DNA of 64,000 bases from Methylococcus capsulatus str. Texas = ATCC 19069 (GTDB lineage: Bacteria > Pseudomonadota > Gammaproteobacteria > Methylococcales > Methylococcaceae), in NCBI RefSeq assembly GCF_000424685.1, contig NZ_AUKJ01000022.1:69380-133379 (forward strand), in the 5' to 3' direction. The position numbers were made by a program, and so were the translations under genes. The first letter of the stretch is position 1. Each line of letters starts with the position of its first letter. The notes below the pieces were generated by a model. The model saw nothing but the letters and a program-made list of their open reading frames with translations. It was not told where the DNA came from and did no database searches. Below are positions 22,016 through 31,215 of the stretch, in pieces.

Positions 22016-25000
22016 AAGGTTTCAATCTGAGCCAATGGGCGCTGGAACACCGCGCCTTCACCGGCTTCCTCATCACGCTCGTCCTGCTGGGGGGACTTTT
22101 CGCCTATTTCCGGCTGGAACAGCGGGAGGATCCTGAATTCACCTTCCGCCTGATGGTGGTGAAGACCCTGTATCCAGGGGCGACGGCGCGGGAGGTGGAA
22201 GAGCAGCTCACCGACCGCCTCGAAAAAAAGCTCCAGGAGCTGCCGGATCTCGACTACCTGCGCAGCTACTCCAAGCCGGGAGAATCGCTGATCTTCGTGG
22301 TGCCGCGCGAGGACACCTCCCCGGAAGAAGTCGCCGACATCTGGTACCAGGTCCGCAAGAAAGTCGGCGACATCCGGATGACGCTGCCGCAGGGAGTCAT
22401 CGGCCCCTTCTTCAACGACGAATTCGGCGACACCTACAGCCTGATCTACGCCTTTTCCGGCGAGGACTTCGACTACGCCCGGCTCAAGGACCGGGTGGAA
22501 GCGGTCCGACAGCAGGTTCTGCGGGTCAAGGACGTGGAAAAAGCCGATCTCATCGGGGCCCAGGAGGAGAAAATCTACATCGAATTCTCCGACAAGAAGA
22601 TGGCCCGCCTGGGACTGGACGCCACCGAAGTCGCCGCCGCCCTGCAGACGCAGAACGCCATGGCGCCGGCTGGAGCGGTCGACACCGGGGCTGGCGCTTT
22701 GCCGGTGCGGATCACCGGAACTTTCGACTCGGTGGAGAACGTGGCGAATCTCTCGGTGCGCATCGGCGGCCGGACCTTTAGGGTCAGCGACTTCGCCGAG
22801 GTCAGGCGCGGCTATGTCGACCCGCCGGAATTCCGGATGCGTTTCAACGGCAAGGATGTGATCGGGCTGGGCATCGCCATGAACCGGAAGGGCGATGTGC
22901 TGGCGCTGGGAAAGGCCGTGGACGCCACGCTGGGGCGCATCGAACGCGAGCTGCCGATCGGCATCACGGTGGAAAAGGTCGCCGACCAGGCCCAGGTCGT
23001 CCGCCGCTCCATCGGCGAATTCAAGCGCACATTCTTCGAAGCGCTGGCGGCGGTGCTCCTGGTCAGCTTCCTGAGCCTGGGGATTCGGGCAGGCGCAGTC
23101 GTTGCGCTCACGGTGCCCCTCGTGCTGGCCGCCACCCTGCTCGGCATGCTGGTGGCCGGCATCGCCCTGCACCGCATCTCTCTGGGAGCGCTGATCCTGG
23201 CGCTGGGTCTGCTGGTGGACGATGCCATGATCGCCATCGAGATGATGGCCCGTAAGCTCGAGGAAGGCTGGGACCGGCTGCAGGCCGCCACTTTCGCCTA
23301 CCGCGCCACCGCCTTTCCGATGCTCACCGGCACCCTGATCACCATCGCCGGCTTCCTGCCGGTGGGTCTGGCCCGCTCCCAGGCGGGCGAGTACACGCAG
23401 GCGATCTTCCAGGTGGTGGGGCTGTCACTCGTATCGTCCTGGTTCGGCGCAGTGATCTTCACGCCTTACCTGGGGTTCTTGGCGCTCAGACCGAAAGGCG
23501 CCGGATCGGCTCACGAGATCTACGACACCCCGTTCTACGACCGTCTGCGTGGATGGGTGGCGGCCTGCGTGGAGCACCGCGGCAAGGTGATCCTGGCGAC
23601 GGTCGCGCTGTTCGTCGTCGGCATCGCGACCTTGAGCCGGGTACCCGAGCAGTTTTTTCCGCTGTCGAACCGGCCGGAGGTCGTGATCGACCTGTGGCTG
23701 CCCGAAGGAAGCAGCTTCGCCCAGACCGAGGCCGCCGCCAAGCGCATGGAGTCGGTCCTGGCCCATGACCCGGACGTGTTGAGTTACGCGACCTACATCG
23801 GCGGCGGCAGCCCGCGTTTCTTCCTGCTCATCGTGCAACAGCTCGCCAATGCCAACCTCGCCGAATTCGTGGTGATGACGGGAGACAACGGCGCCCGCGA
23901 ACGCGTCATGCGACGGATCCGCGAGGCGCTCGCCGCGGATTTTCCGGAAGTGCGCGGCCGCGCCATGCGGCTCAATGTCGGCCCGCCGATGGATTATCCC
24001 GTGGTGTTCCGGGTGTTCGGCGAAGACCCCGGCGTCGTCCGCGGCATCGCCGACCGGGTAGCGGCGGTCGTGCGTGCCAACCCGCATACGGTGGACGTGA
24101 ACGACGACTGGCACGAACGGATTCCTTCGTTACGGCTGGCGCTGGACCAGGACAAGGCGCGGGCCCTGGGTGTCAGCACCGCCTCTCTCGCCCGCGCCCT
24201 GCAGGCTCATTACAGCGGGCTGACGGTAGGGCAGCTCCGCGAAAGCAACAAGCTCATCGACATCGTCTGGCGCGCCCAGACCCGATTGCGCACGGACCCT
24301 GCCGGCCTGCCCGACCTCGCCGTACCCACCGGCAGCGGCCTACCCGTGCCGCTGTCCCAACTGGTGCGGTTCGAGACCGTGTTCGAGGACGGCGTGCGCT
24401 GGCGACGCAACCGTTTCCCCGCCATCTCGGTGCGCGCCGACGTGACGGACGGCATGCTGGCACCCGACGTCGCGGCGGAAATAGAACCGGCGCTCAAGCC
24501 CATCATCGATGAACTGCCGCCCGGCTATTTCGTCGAAACCGGCGCCGCCCGGGAGGACGCGTGGACCGCACAGAAATCGATCCTGGTCTGGATTCCCTTG
24601 GTGCTCGTGGCCACGCTCTTGCTGTTGATGATGCAATTGCAGAATCTGTCCCGGACCTTTCTGGTCTTCGTCACGGCGCCCCTGGGCGTGATCGGCGCCG
24701 CCTTCGCCCTCCTCCTGTTCCGGGCGCCATTTGGATTCGTGGCGCTGCTCGGGATCATCGCCTTGGCCGGCATGATCATGCGCAATTCGGTCATCCTGGT
24801 CGACCAGATCGAACAGGACGAAAAAGCCGGCCTCGACACCCGCCGCGCCATCATCGAATCCACGGTCCGCCGTTTCCGGCCGATCATGCTCACGGCGGCG
24901 GCGGCGATCCTCGCCATGATCCCGCTGTCCACCAACGATTTTTTCGCCCCGCAGGCGATAGCCATCATGGGCGGGCTCACGGTCGCCACCCTGCTGACGG

Positions 25001-25065
25001 TATTCTTCCTGCCGGCGCTGTATGCGGCCTGGTTCAAAGTCGAACGGCGTGAGGGGGCGGCATGA
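22012..25065 (+). CDS. RND family multidrug/solute efflux pump, inner-membrane transporter
   Basis: A 1017-residue AcrB-type proton-driven transporter. It has the expected pseudo-twofold layout: a first membrane helix near residues 14-32, a large periplasmic porter loop, a six-helix bundle (about 335-530), the second porter loop and the last helix bundle (about 855-1005). The proton-relay acidic pair is in GALILALGLLVDDAMIAIEMMARKLEEG, and the conserved LPEGSSFAQTEAAAKRME-like block follows the middle. It resembles the HAE1/HME-like branch more than the heavy-metal CzcA branch, since no CzcA metal motif is evident. Substrates are unknown. Adaptor and outer-membrane partner are adjacent, so the complex is complete. 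Confidence 0.94.
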   Translation: MKGFNLSQWALEHRAFTGFLITLVLLGGLFAYFRLEQREDPEFTFRLMVVKTLYPGATAREVEEQLTDRLEKKLQELPDLDYLRSYSKPGESLIFVVPREDTSPEEVADIWYQVRKKVGDIRMTLPQGVIGPFFNDEFGDTYSLIYAFSGEDFDYARLKDRVEAVRQQVLRVKDVEKADLIGAQEEKIYIEFSDKKMARLGLDATEVAAALQTQNAMAPAGAVDTGAGALPVRITGTFDSVENVANLSVRIGGRTFRVSDFAEVRRGYVDPPEFRMRFNGKDVIGLGIAMNRKGDVLALGKAVDATLGRIERELPIGITVEKVADQAQVVRRSIGEFKRTFFEALAAVLLVSFLSLGIRAGAVVALTVPLVLAATLLGMLVAGIALHRISLGALILALGLLVDDAMIAIEMMARKLEEGWDRLQAATFAYRATAFPMLTGTLITIAGFLPVGLARSQAGEYTQAIFQVVGLSLVSSWFGAVIFTPYLGFLALRPKGAGSAHEIYDTPFYDRLRGWVAACVEHRGKVILATVALFVVGIATLSRVPEQFFPLSNRPEVVIDLWLPEGSSFAQTEAAAKRMESVLAHDPDVLSYATYIGGGSPRFFLLIVQQLANANLAEFVVMTGDNGARERVMRRIREALAADFPEVRGRAMRLNVGPPMDYPVVFRVFGEDPGVVRGIADRVAAVVRANPHTVDVNDDWHERIPSLRLALDQDKARALGVSTASLARALQAHYSGLTVGQLRESNKLIDIVWRAQTRLRTDPAGLPDLAVPTGSGLPVPLSQLVRFETVFEDGVRWRRNRFPAISVRADVTDGMLAPDVAAEIEPALKPIIDELPPGYFVETGAAREDAWTAQKSILVWIPLVLVATLLLLMMQLQNLSRTFLVFVTAPLGVIGAAFALLLFRAPFGFVALLGIIALAGMIMRNSVILVDQIEQDEKAGLDTRRAIIESTVRRFRPIMLTAAAAILAMIPLSTNDFFAPQAIAIMGGLTVATLLTVFFLPALYAAWFKVERREGAA

Positions 25066-25132
25066 CAAGTTCGTCGGGAGCGGATTCGGACAGCCGGAGG
25101 CTACCCGAAGGGCCTCATCCAGGAGGGCGCGC

Positions 25133-26581
25133 ATGAGACCGTTCCGTCAGGCATTGGCCGGTACGCTGGCCACAACTCTCCTGTGCGGCTGCACGCCGAC
25201 CCGGGTCGCTCTCCCGCCGGCGCCGGCGGCCCCCGAAAACTGGGCTCAGGCGCCCCAGACGCCGGTATCGGCCCCCGCCATCCTGAAGCAGTGGTGGCGG
25301 AAATTCGATGATCCGGTTCTGGACGACCTGATCGACCGTGCGCTGGCCGCCAACCCGGACCTCCGGAGTGCCCAGGCGAGGGTCCGGGAAGCCGCGGCCA
25401 TGGTGGTCGTCGCCGAATCCGCACTTTATCCCAGCCTCGATTTCTTCACTTCCGGCGGACGTGAAAAGCGGATCGACCGCATCATCGCCGTGCCGGGAAA
25501 ACAGGGCTATCAGCTGATCACCCCCACCGCCGACATGGTGACCGGCGGACTCTCTGCGCGCTGGGAGCTGGACATCTTCGGCCAGCGTCACCTGGAAGCG
25601 GAAGCGGCGGCGGCCCAGGCGCTGGGCGTGGAAGAAACGCTGCATGCGGCTCAGGTCGGCCTGCTGGCGCAAGTGGCCACGAATTACCTGGAACTGCGCG
25701 GCGTGCAGCGGCAGACGGCCCTGTTCGAAGACAATCTCGAGGTGCAGCGCGAGCGGCTGAAAACCTTGAAGGCCTTCTACCGCGCCGGTCTCGCCGAGGA
25801 AGCCGCCGTCGCCGGACAGGAAGCACTGTTACAAAGCGCGGAAGCGGCCCTGCCGGCACTGAACGAAACCGCCATCCGCCTGATCCAGCGCCTGAGCGTG
25901 CTGACCGGTCAGCCGCCGCAGACGCTGCAGGCCAGCCTGGCCGAACCCCGGCCGTTGCCGGCATCGACCCCCATCATCCCCAAGCTGTTGCCGTCCAGCC
26001 TGCTCGCGCAACGCCCCGACCTTCGCCAGGCCCAGGCCGAAGTCATCGCCGCGGCGGCCGGCCTGGGAGCGGCCCGTGCGGACTTGCTGCCGAAACTGGT
26101 GCTCTCGGCCAGCGGCGGCTTCGGGGCCCTGGCGGTCGGCGGGTTCCCCAGCCTGAGCGAAAGCGTCTACGCCCTCGGCGCGGGCCTCACTGCACCGATT
26201 TTCAACGCAGGACGCATCCGCGCCCAGATCGCCGCCGCCGACGCAAGGCTCGACCAGGTGGCCGCGAATTATGAAAAGACCTTTCTGCAGGCGCTGGAGG
26301 ACGTGGAAAACGCCTTCCTCGCCCACCGGACGGCGAACCAGCGCTGCCTCCATCTGGCGGACGCGGAAGCCGCCGCGGAACATGCCCGGCACTCGACCGA
26401 AGCGCTGTATCGGCGGGGAGCGGCGAATTACCTTGCGGTGCTGGACTCGAAAGCTTCGAAACTGTCCGTCCTGGGCGAAGCCGTCAAAGCCCGGACCACC
26501 GCGCTGGTCGCACTGGTGTCGTTATACCGGGCGTTCGGCGGCGGCTGGCTGGAGGAACCGGTCGCCGTCGAAACGAACTGA
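25133..26581 (+). CDS. RND efflux outer-membrane factor (NodT/OprM family lipoprotein)
   Basis: A 482-residue TolC-like channel. A signal ends in a probable lipidated Cys20 (LLCGCTPTR), followed by the family start WAQAPQTPVSAPAILKQWWRKFDDPVLDDLIDRALAANPDLRSAQARVREA. The two repeats of helical barrel and strands are visible: QVATNYLELRGVQRQ and SLLAQRPDLRQAQAEVIAAAAGLGAARADLLPKLVLS with APIFNAGRIRAQIAAADARLDQ. The ATG at 25133 has AGGAGGG upstream. It is separated from the pump gene by 67 bp and completes the tripartite system. Confidence 0.93.
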   Translation: MRPFRQALAGTLATTLLCGCTPTRVALPPAPAAPENWAQAPQTPVSAPAILKQWWRKFDDPVLDDLIDRALAANPDLRSAQARVREAAAMVVVAESALYPSLDFFTSGGREKRIDRIIAVPGKQGYQLITPTADMVTGGLSARWELDIFGQRHLEAEAAAAQALGVEETLHAAQVGLLAQVATNYLELRGVQRQTALFEDNLEVQRERLKTLKAFYRAGLAEEAAVAGQEALLQSAEAALPALNETAIRLIQRLSVLTGQPPQTLQASLAEPRPLPASTPIIPKLLPSSLLAQRPDLRQAQAEVIAAAAGLGAARADLLPKLVLSASGGFGALAVGGFPSLSESVYALGAGLTAPIFNAGRIRAQIAAADARLDQVAANYEKTFLQALEDVENAFLAHRTANQRCLHLADAEAAAEHARHSTEALYRRGAANYLAVLDSKASKLSVLGEAVKARTTALVALVSLYRAFGGGWLEEPVAVETN

Positions 26582-26611
26582 CGGGAACCCAGGCTTCACG
26601 ATAGGGGTGGA

Positions 26612-26983
26612 TCACTCCCTCGGAGCCTCCAGCAGCCTCGCCTCGCTCTTGATCACATCGCCGCGTCCCCAGACCGTCACCCCCTCCACAAACCAATGCG
26701 GATCGGTAGGGTGAGGCAGGACGACGTCGAATTCAGCGTAGAAAGAGCCGTCGCCATGGAATTTCATCTGCCCGATGCCATGACCGCGGGCGTCACGCCA
26801 ACGGCCGCAGAGGGTCTCTTCTCCGCTGTAGGGGTCCCGGCTGGATTCGAACTCCGCCTGGTCATAGAGGGGCAGCCGCGCGAGCCGGCCCGGGGCGATA
26901 CCCAACTTCTCGATTTCGTCCAGGAGCCTTGCGCAGACGGCCTCGCCGCGGCGCCGGACATCGGCGTCAATCGTCGTCGTCAT
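26612..26983 (-). CDS. conserved hypothetical protein downstream of rnfH
   Basis: A 123-residue soluble protein that I do not recognise. It has no signal peptide or membrane segment. The body is predicted mixed alpha/beta (LARLPLYDQAEFESSRDPYSGEETLCGRWRDARGHGIGQMKFHGDGSFYAEFDVVLPHPTDPHWFVEGVTVWG), with the look of a small beta-rich domain. Its start lies inside the last codons of rnfH (17-bp overlap, in the GAY repeat), so it belongs to the rnf transcript and is its last gene. A role in Rnf assembly or regulation is possible from position only. Confidence 0.65.
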   Translation of the reverse strand: MTTTIDADVRRRGEAVCARLLDEIEKLGIAPGRLARLPLYDQAEFESSRDPYSGEETLCGRWRDARGHGIGQMKFHGDGSFYAEFDVVLPHPTDPHWFVEGVTVWGRGDVIKSEARLLEAPRE

Positions 26984-27254
26984 CGTCGTCCGAAGCGATC
27001 TTGCGACGCCGCACCGTCTTGGGATCGGCTGTGATGGGCCGGTATATCTCGATGCGGTCGCCTTCCTTCACCGGCGCGTCGAGTTTCACCAGTTTGCCGA
27101 AGATTCCGACTTTCTGTACGCTCAGATCGATCTCCGGAAACCGTTCCAGAATGCCGGAATAGCGGATGGCCTGTTCGACCGTGCTATCGTCCGGCATTTC
27201 CATCCGGAGCCACAGCTGGCGGTCGGCGTCCGCGTAGCACACGCCCACGTTCAT
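26967..27254 (-). CDS. rnfH: RnfH family ubiquitin-like protein
   Basis: A 95-residue RnfH protein with a ubiquitin/ThiS-like beta-grasp fold: MNVGVCYADADRQLWLRMEMPDDSTVEQAIRYSGILERFPEIDLSVQKVGIFGKLVKLDAPVKEGDRIEIYRPITADPKTVRRRKI. The YRPL(I)TADPKxxRRRR ending is the family signature. A run of seven aspartates follows at the C-terminus, encoded by a GAY repeat that also overlaps the next gene's start. The function of RnfH is unknown. In gammaproteobacteria it is found either with rnf genes or next to a ratA-like toxin gene; here it is with rnf. Confidence 0.92.
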   Translation of the reverse strand: MNVGVCYADADRQLWLRMEMPDDSTVEQAIRYSGILERFPEIDLSVQKVGIFGKLVKLDAPVKEGDRIEIYRPITADPKTVRRRKIASDDDDDDD

Positions 27255-27265
27255 GCCGTCCTCCC

Positions 27266-27952
27266 TCAAGTCTCCACCAGCGTTTCGCCCACCGCGATCG
27301 ACCGGCGCTGGCGGGCGGCCAACCGCTTGTCGATCAGTTTCTTCCCGGCCAGGAGGAAACCGAGCATGAGGAACCCGCCCGGCGGCAGCGCCATCAGCAG
27401 GAACCCGCGGTAGCCGTGAATGAGCGTCGTTTCCAGCCACGCGAACGAGTCGCCCATCAAAAGGCGCGCACTGGCGAACAACGTGCCGGCGCCGAGCGCT
27501 TCCCGGGCCGCCCCCAGCACCACCAGAGCCAGGGTGAAACCCAGTCCCATCATCAGCCCGTCCATCGCCGCATGCGCCACGGGATGGCGCGAAGCATAGG
27601 CCTCGACCCGCCCCAGGATGGCGCAGTTGGTCACGATCAGGGGGATGAACAGGCCCAGCACCTTGTGCATCTCGTGTAACCAGGCATTCATCACCATGTC
27701 CACCAGCGTCACCACCATGGCGATGAGCACCACGAACACCGGGATGCGGATCTCGGAGGGGATCAATACCCGTACCCAGGAAACCAGAACGTTGCATACG
27801 ACCATGACCGCCAGGGTGGCCAGCCCCATGCCGAGCCCATTGGTGGCGGTGCCGGTGACGGCCAGCAGCGGACACAGGCCGATGCTCTGACTGAAGACGA
27901 TGTTGTTGTCCCACAAGCCGTCGCGGGTGATTTTGCGAAAGTCCGGATTCAT
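27266..27952 (-). CDS. rnfE: Rnf electron transport complex subunit RnfE
   Basis: A 228-residue integral membrane protein, one of the two paralogous six-helix subunits (with RnfA) at the core of the ion-translocating ferredoxin:NAD oxidoreductase. Conserved sequences include DNNIVFSQSIGLCPLLAVTGTATNGLGMG and LGLFIPLIVTNCAILGRVEAYASRH, holding the membrane-embedded cysteine that ligates an intersubunit iron site in RnfA/NqrD-type proteins. Its start overlaps the rnfG end by 4 bp. Confidence 0.95.
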   Translation of the reverse strand: MNPDFRKITRDGLWDNNIVFSQSIGLCPLLAVTGTATNGLGMGLATLAVMVVCNVLVSWVRVLIPSEIRIPVFVVLIAMVVTLVDMVMNAWLHEMHKVLGLFIPLIVTNCAILGRVEAYASRHPVAHAAMDGLMMGLGFTLALVVLGAAREALGAGTLFASARLLMGDSFAWLETTLIHGYRGFLLMALPPGGFLMLGFLLAGKKLIDKRLAARQRRSIAVGETLVET

Positions 27953-28653
27953 CGTTGACCTCCTGTTGCGGCCGACATCAGCTCAATGCGGTGCCGCCGG
28001 AAGAACTCAAGGCCCCTGAACACCCCGCCCACCACCGCGCGCGGGGTGATGGTGGCGCCGGCGAACTGGTCGAAATCACCGCCATCCTTCTTGACCCGCC
28101 AACGCTCTTCCGGGGTGTTGTCCAGCGAACGGCCGGAAAAGGACAGGATCCAGTCCGACTTGGCGATTTCGATCTTGTCGCCCAGCCCAGGGGTTTCAGC
28201 ATGGGCCACCACCCGCACCCCCAGCACCGTACCGTCGGCCTTCACCCCCATGACCAGGACGATCTGGCCGGAATAGCCGCCGGTGGCCGACAGTCTGAAG
28301 GCAACGGCGGTGACCTCGCCGTCCTTACGCGCCAGATACACCCGAGTCTCGCCCAGCCCGGTGTCGGACACTGTTTTCACGTCGTGCAGCAGATCGTTGT
28401 CGTGCAGATCGGGAGGCAGCACCTGTTCCAACGTCGCCAGCAGGTCCTCGGCCTGGCGCTGCTCGATGGCTCCCTGGGTGGCCAGGTCTCCCACCCCCAG
28501 GAGCAGACTGGCCAGCAGTCCGGCGGCGGCCAGCAGCCCGGTCTGGTAGTCCAGCCGCTGGCGCAGAGTCTCCATGTCGTCGAACCGCTGCCGCAGCCGC
28601 ACCCACCGGCTGATGGCTTCCCCCCGCAGATTCCTGGGCATCATGCTGCTCAC
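27949..28653 (-). CDS. rnfG: Rnf electron transport complex subunit RnfG (covalent FMN)
   Basis: RnfG is a periplasm-facing flavoprotein anchored by one helix. The 234-residue protein has a membrane segment (about 35-55) and an FMN-binding domain in which the flavin is linked to a threonine in the S/A-GAT motif: here AGATITP with Thr201. Other family blocks are GGYSGQIVLVMGVKADGTVLGVRVVAHAETPGLGDKIE. I favour the GTG start at 28653, which overlaps the rnfD stop as GTGA and has GGGAGG at good spacing; the ATG pair at 28644/28641 is the alternative. Confidence 0.93.
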   Translation of the reverse strand: MSSMMPRNLRGEAISRWVRLRQRFDDMETLRQRLDYQTGLLAAAGLLASLLLGVGDLATQGAIEQRQAEDLLATLEQVLPPDLHDNDLLHDVKTVSDTGLGETRVYLARKDGEVTAVAFRLSATGGYSGQIVLVMGVKADGTVLGVRVVAHAETPGLGDKIEIAKSDWILSFSGRSLDNTPEERWRVKKDGGDFDQFAGATITPRAVVGGVFRGLEFFRRHRIELMSAATGGQR

Positions 28654-29729
28654 CGCCGCCCTCCCGGCAGGTCCAGCGGCCGGCCTTTGAGATCGCGTCC
28701 GTAGACGCGCGGCCGCACGTAATGGTCGATGACCGGCGTCAGCGCGTTCATCAGCAACACCGAGAACCCGGCGCCTTCCGGGTAAGCTCCCCAGGTGCGG
28801 ATGACGAAGATGAACAGGCCGCAACCCGCGCCGAAAATCAACTGGCCGGCCGGGCTGCTGGGGGAAGTGACGTAATCGGTGGCGATGAAGAACGCCGCCA
28901 GCATCACGGCGCCGGAAGTCAGATGGAAGACGGGGCCGGCGTAGCGCTCACCATCGATCAGGGCGAAGACCGAGGCCAAGACCGCCACCGTCGCCAACAG
29001 CGACACGGGGATGTGCCAGCCGATGATCTTTTTCTTCAGCAGCCAGAGTCCGCCCAGGGCCACCAGCAGGGAGGAGGTCTCGCCCAGGCTGCCCGCCTTC
29101 CAGCCGAGCAGCGAAGCCACTACGTTGTAATGGCCGGAAACCAGCGATTCGCTCAATCCCCGCCCCTGGGAAAGTTCGGTCTTCCAGTTGCCGATCAGCG
29201 TCGGTCCGGTCATGCCGTCCACCGCAGACGCGCCGGCGAAGGTGATGGCCAGGCCGTCGGACAGTCCCGGCGCGGACGAGGAAAACGGCAGCGAAGGCAG
29301 CGCCCAGGTGGTCATTTCCAGGGGGAACGCCACCAGAAGGGCCACACGCGCCAGCATCGCCGGATTGAACGGGTTCTGGCCGAGACCGCCGAACACCTGT
29401 TTGCCGACCACGATGGCGATCCCGGCACCCACCACGCCGATCCACCACGGTGCCCAGGGCGGCAGCGTCATGGCCACCAGCCAACCGCTCAGCAGGGCGG
29501 AGCCATCCAGTAGAACCGCCTTGACCGGTTTGCCCGCCAGGGTGAGACAAGCCGCCTCGAACACCAGAGCCGAGAGGACGGTCACCGTCCACAGGAAAAA
29601 CGCGGGCCAGCCGAAGATCACCACACCGAACACGGTGGCCGGCACCAGCGCCAGAACCACCGCCGCCATTATCCCCTGGACCTGGCTGTCCGAACGGGTG
29701 AAGGGCGCGCTCGACAGCGACAGACTCAT
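28650..29729 (-). CDS. rnfD: Rnf electron transport complex subunit RnfD (covalent FMN)
   Basis: A 359-residue membrane protein of the NqrB/RnfD family with about eight to nine helices. It has GKQVFGGLGQNPFNPAMLARVALL, the family block around the second half of the membrane domain, and FFIATDYVTSPSSPAGQLIFGAGCGLFIFVIRTWGAYPEGAGFSVLLMNALTPVIDHY at the C-terminus. The flavin-attachment loop reads AVDGMTGPTLI, where related proteins usually have an SGAT-like sequence, so the modified threonine is inferred. The start overlaps rnfC's last codons (29726-29729). Confidence 0.93.
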   Translation of the reverse strand: MSLSLSSAPFTRSDSQVQGIMAAVVLALVPATVFGVVIFGWPAFFLWTVTVLSALVFEAACLTLAGKPVKAVLLDGSALLSGWLVAMTLPPWAPWWIGVVGAGIAIVVGKQVFGGLGQNPFNPAMLARVALLVAFPLEMTTWALPSLPFSSSAPGLSDGLAITFAGASAVDGMTGPTLIGNWKTELSQGRGLSESLVSGHYNVVASLLGWKAGSLGETSSLLVALGGLWLLKKKIIGWHIPVSLLATVAVLASVFALIDGERYAGPVFHLTSGAVMLAAFFIATDYVTSPSSPAGQLIFGAGCGLFIFVIRTWGAYPEGAGFSVLLMNALTPVIDHYVRPRVYGRDLKGRPLDLPGGRR

Positions 29730-31213
29730 GCGGCCTCCTCCGTCTTGCGCTGCGCCTGTGCCTTGCGCTGGGCGGCCAGCGCCGCTTGCTCCCGCTTCTG
29801 GCGCTCGAACCGTGCCTGCCGTTCCTCCGCCAGGCGCTTGGTCTGCTCGGTCCGATGCTTCATCTGTTCCCGCGCCACGAGCTCGCCGCTGGCGTACTTG
29901 AAATAGTGTACGAGCGGGATTTCCGAAGGACAGACATAGGAGCAGGACCCACAACTGATGCAGTCCTTCAGGCCATAACCAATCGCGGACTCCAGTTGTC
30001 CGGCCCGGATCCGCGCCACCATCTCCAGCGGCAGGAGTCCCGCAGGACAGGCGCTCACGCAGCGCGCGCAGCGGATACAGGCCTTGGCGTCGGACGCGGC
30101 CACCTCCCGCCGCGACAGCGCCAGGATGCCGCAGGCGCCCTTGACCAGCGGCACCCTGGGATGCGGGAGAAAATCGCCCATCATGGGACCGCCCATGACG
30201 TAGCTCGCGGTATCCTCGGGACGATGGCCGCAGAACGCCAGCAGGTCGGCCAAGAGCGTCCCGATCGGTGCCTCGACGTTGCGCGGCGCGCTCACCGCCA
30301 GACCGCTGACCGTGACGATACGGCTGACCAGCGGTCGGCCGTGCCGCACCGCCTGCTGCACCGCATAGGCCGTGGCGACGTTGTGCATCAGGACGCCGAT
30401 GTCGGCGGAACGCCCGCCGGCCGGCACCTCCTTGCCGGTGAAATAGCGGATGAGCTGCTTGTCCCAGCCCATCGGGTAAAGCGAAGGCACCTGCCGCACC
30501 TGTACCCTGCCGCCATGCGGCGCCGCGGCGGCCGACATCGCGGCGAAGGCCTCGGGCTTGTTGTCCTCGATGCCGACGATCGCCTGGTCGCATTCCAGCC
30601 CGTGCAGCATGATGAGGATGCCGTCGACGACGTCCGCCGCCCGCTCGCGCATCAGCCGGTCGTCGCAGGTGAGATAGGGCTCGCACTCGCCCCCATTGAT
30701 CAACAGTGTCTGGATCCGGGTCTTGCGCCCCAGGTTCAGTTTCACGGCGGAAGGAAAAGCCGCCCCGCCCATGCCCACCACCCCGGCCGCACCGACCCGG
30801 GCGCTGATTTCCTCGGGAGGCAGACCGAACGGATCGGCGCTCCCCCGTGTCTCTATCCAGCGATCCTCCCCATCGGGTTCGAGCAGCAGCGTCGGGGTCG
30901 GCAAGGCGGACGGATGGGCCGCGGGATACTCCAGGATGTCCGTCACCACGCCCGAGGTCGGCGCGTGCACCGGTGCCGAAATCGTGCCCTGTCCCGCCGC
31001 CAACAGTTGGCCCTTGAGCACTTTGTCACCGACCCGGACCACGGGTTCGGCGGGCTGGCCGGCATGCTGCTGCAGCGACAGATAGAGCCGCTCCGGCAGT
31101 GGAAACGCGGTTTCGATGGGCCGATCGGCGGTGGACTCCTTACGCGGCTCCGGATGGACGCCGCCGCGAATCCTGCCGGCGACTCCGAACGGGAAGAAGC
31201 TGAGCGCCGCCAT
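29726..31213 (-). CDS. rnfC: Rnf electron transport complex subunit RnfC
   Basis: RnfC is the peripheral NADH/ferredoxin-side subunit carrying FMN, NADH and iron-sulphur centres. The 495-residue protein has the N-terminal GGVHPEPRKEST, the Rossmann-type GMGGAAFPSAVKLNL and NGGECEPYLTCDDRLM blocks, and two 4Fe-4S motifs CIRCARCVSACP and CISCGSCSYVCP. An Ala/Glu/Arg/Lys-rich C-terminal tail (RLAEERQARFERQKREQAALAAQRKAQAQ) forms a helical extension, common in proteobacterial RnfC. It starts 2 bp after the rnfB stop. Confidence 0.95.
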   Translation of the reverse strand: MAALSFFPFGVAGRIRGGVHPEPRKESTADRPIETAFPLPERLYLSLQQHAGQPAEPVVRVGDKVLKGQLLAAGQGTISAPVHAPTSGVVTDILEYPAAHPSALPTPTLLLEPDGEDRWIETRGSADPFGLPPEEISARVGAAGVVGMGGAAFPSAVKLNLGRKTRIQTLLINGGECEPYLTCDDRLMRERAADVVDGILIMLHGLECDQAIVGIEDNKPEAFAAMSAAAAPHGGRVQVRQVPSLYPMGWDKQLIRYFTGKEVPAGGRSADIGVLMHNVATAYAVQQAVRHGRPLVSRIVTVSGLAVSAPRNVEAPIGTLLADLLAFCGHRPEDTASYVMGGPMMGDFLPHPRVPLVKGACGILALSRREVAASDAKACIRCARCVSACPAGLLPLEMVARIRAGQLESAIGYGLKDCISCGSCSYVCPSEIPLVHYFKYASGELVAREQMKHRTEQTKRLAEERQARFERQKREQAALAAQRKAQAQRKTEEAA

Positions 31214-31215
31214 GA

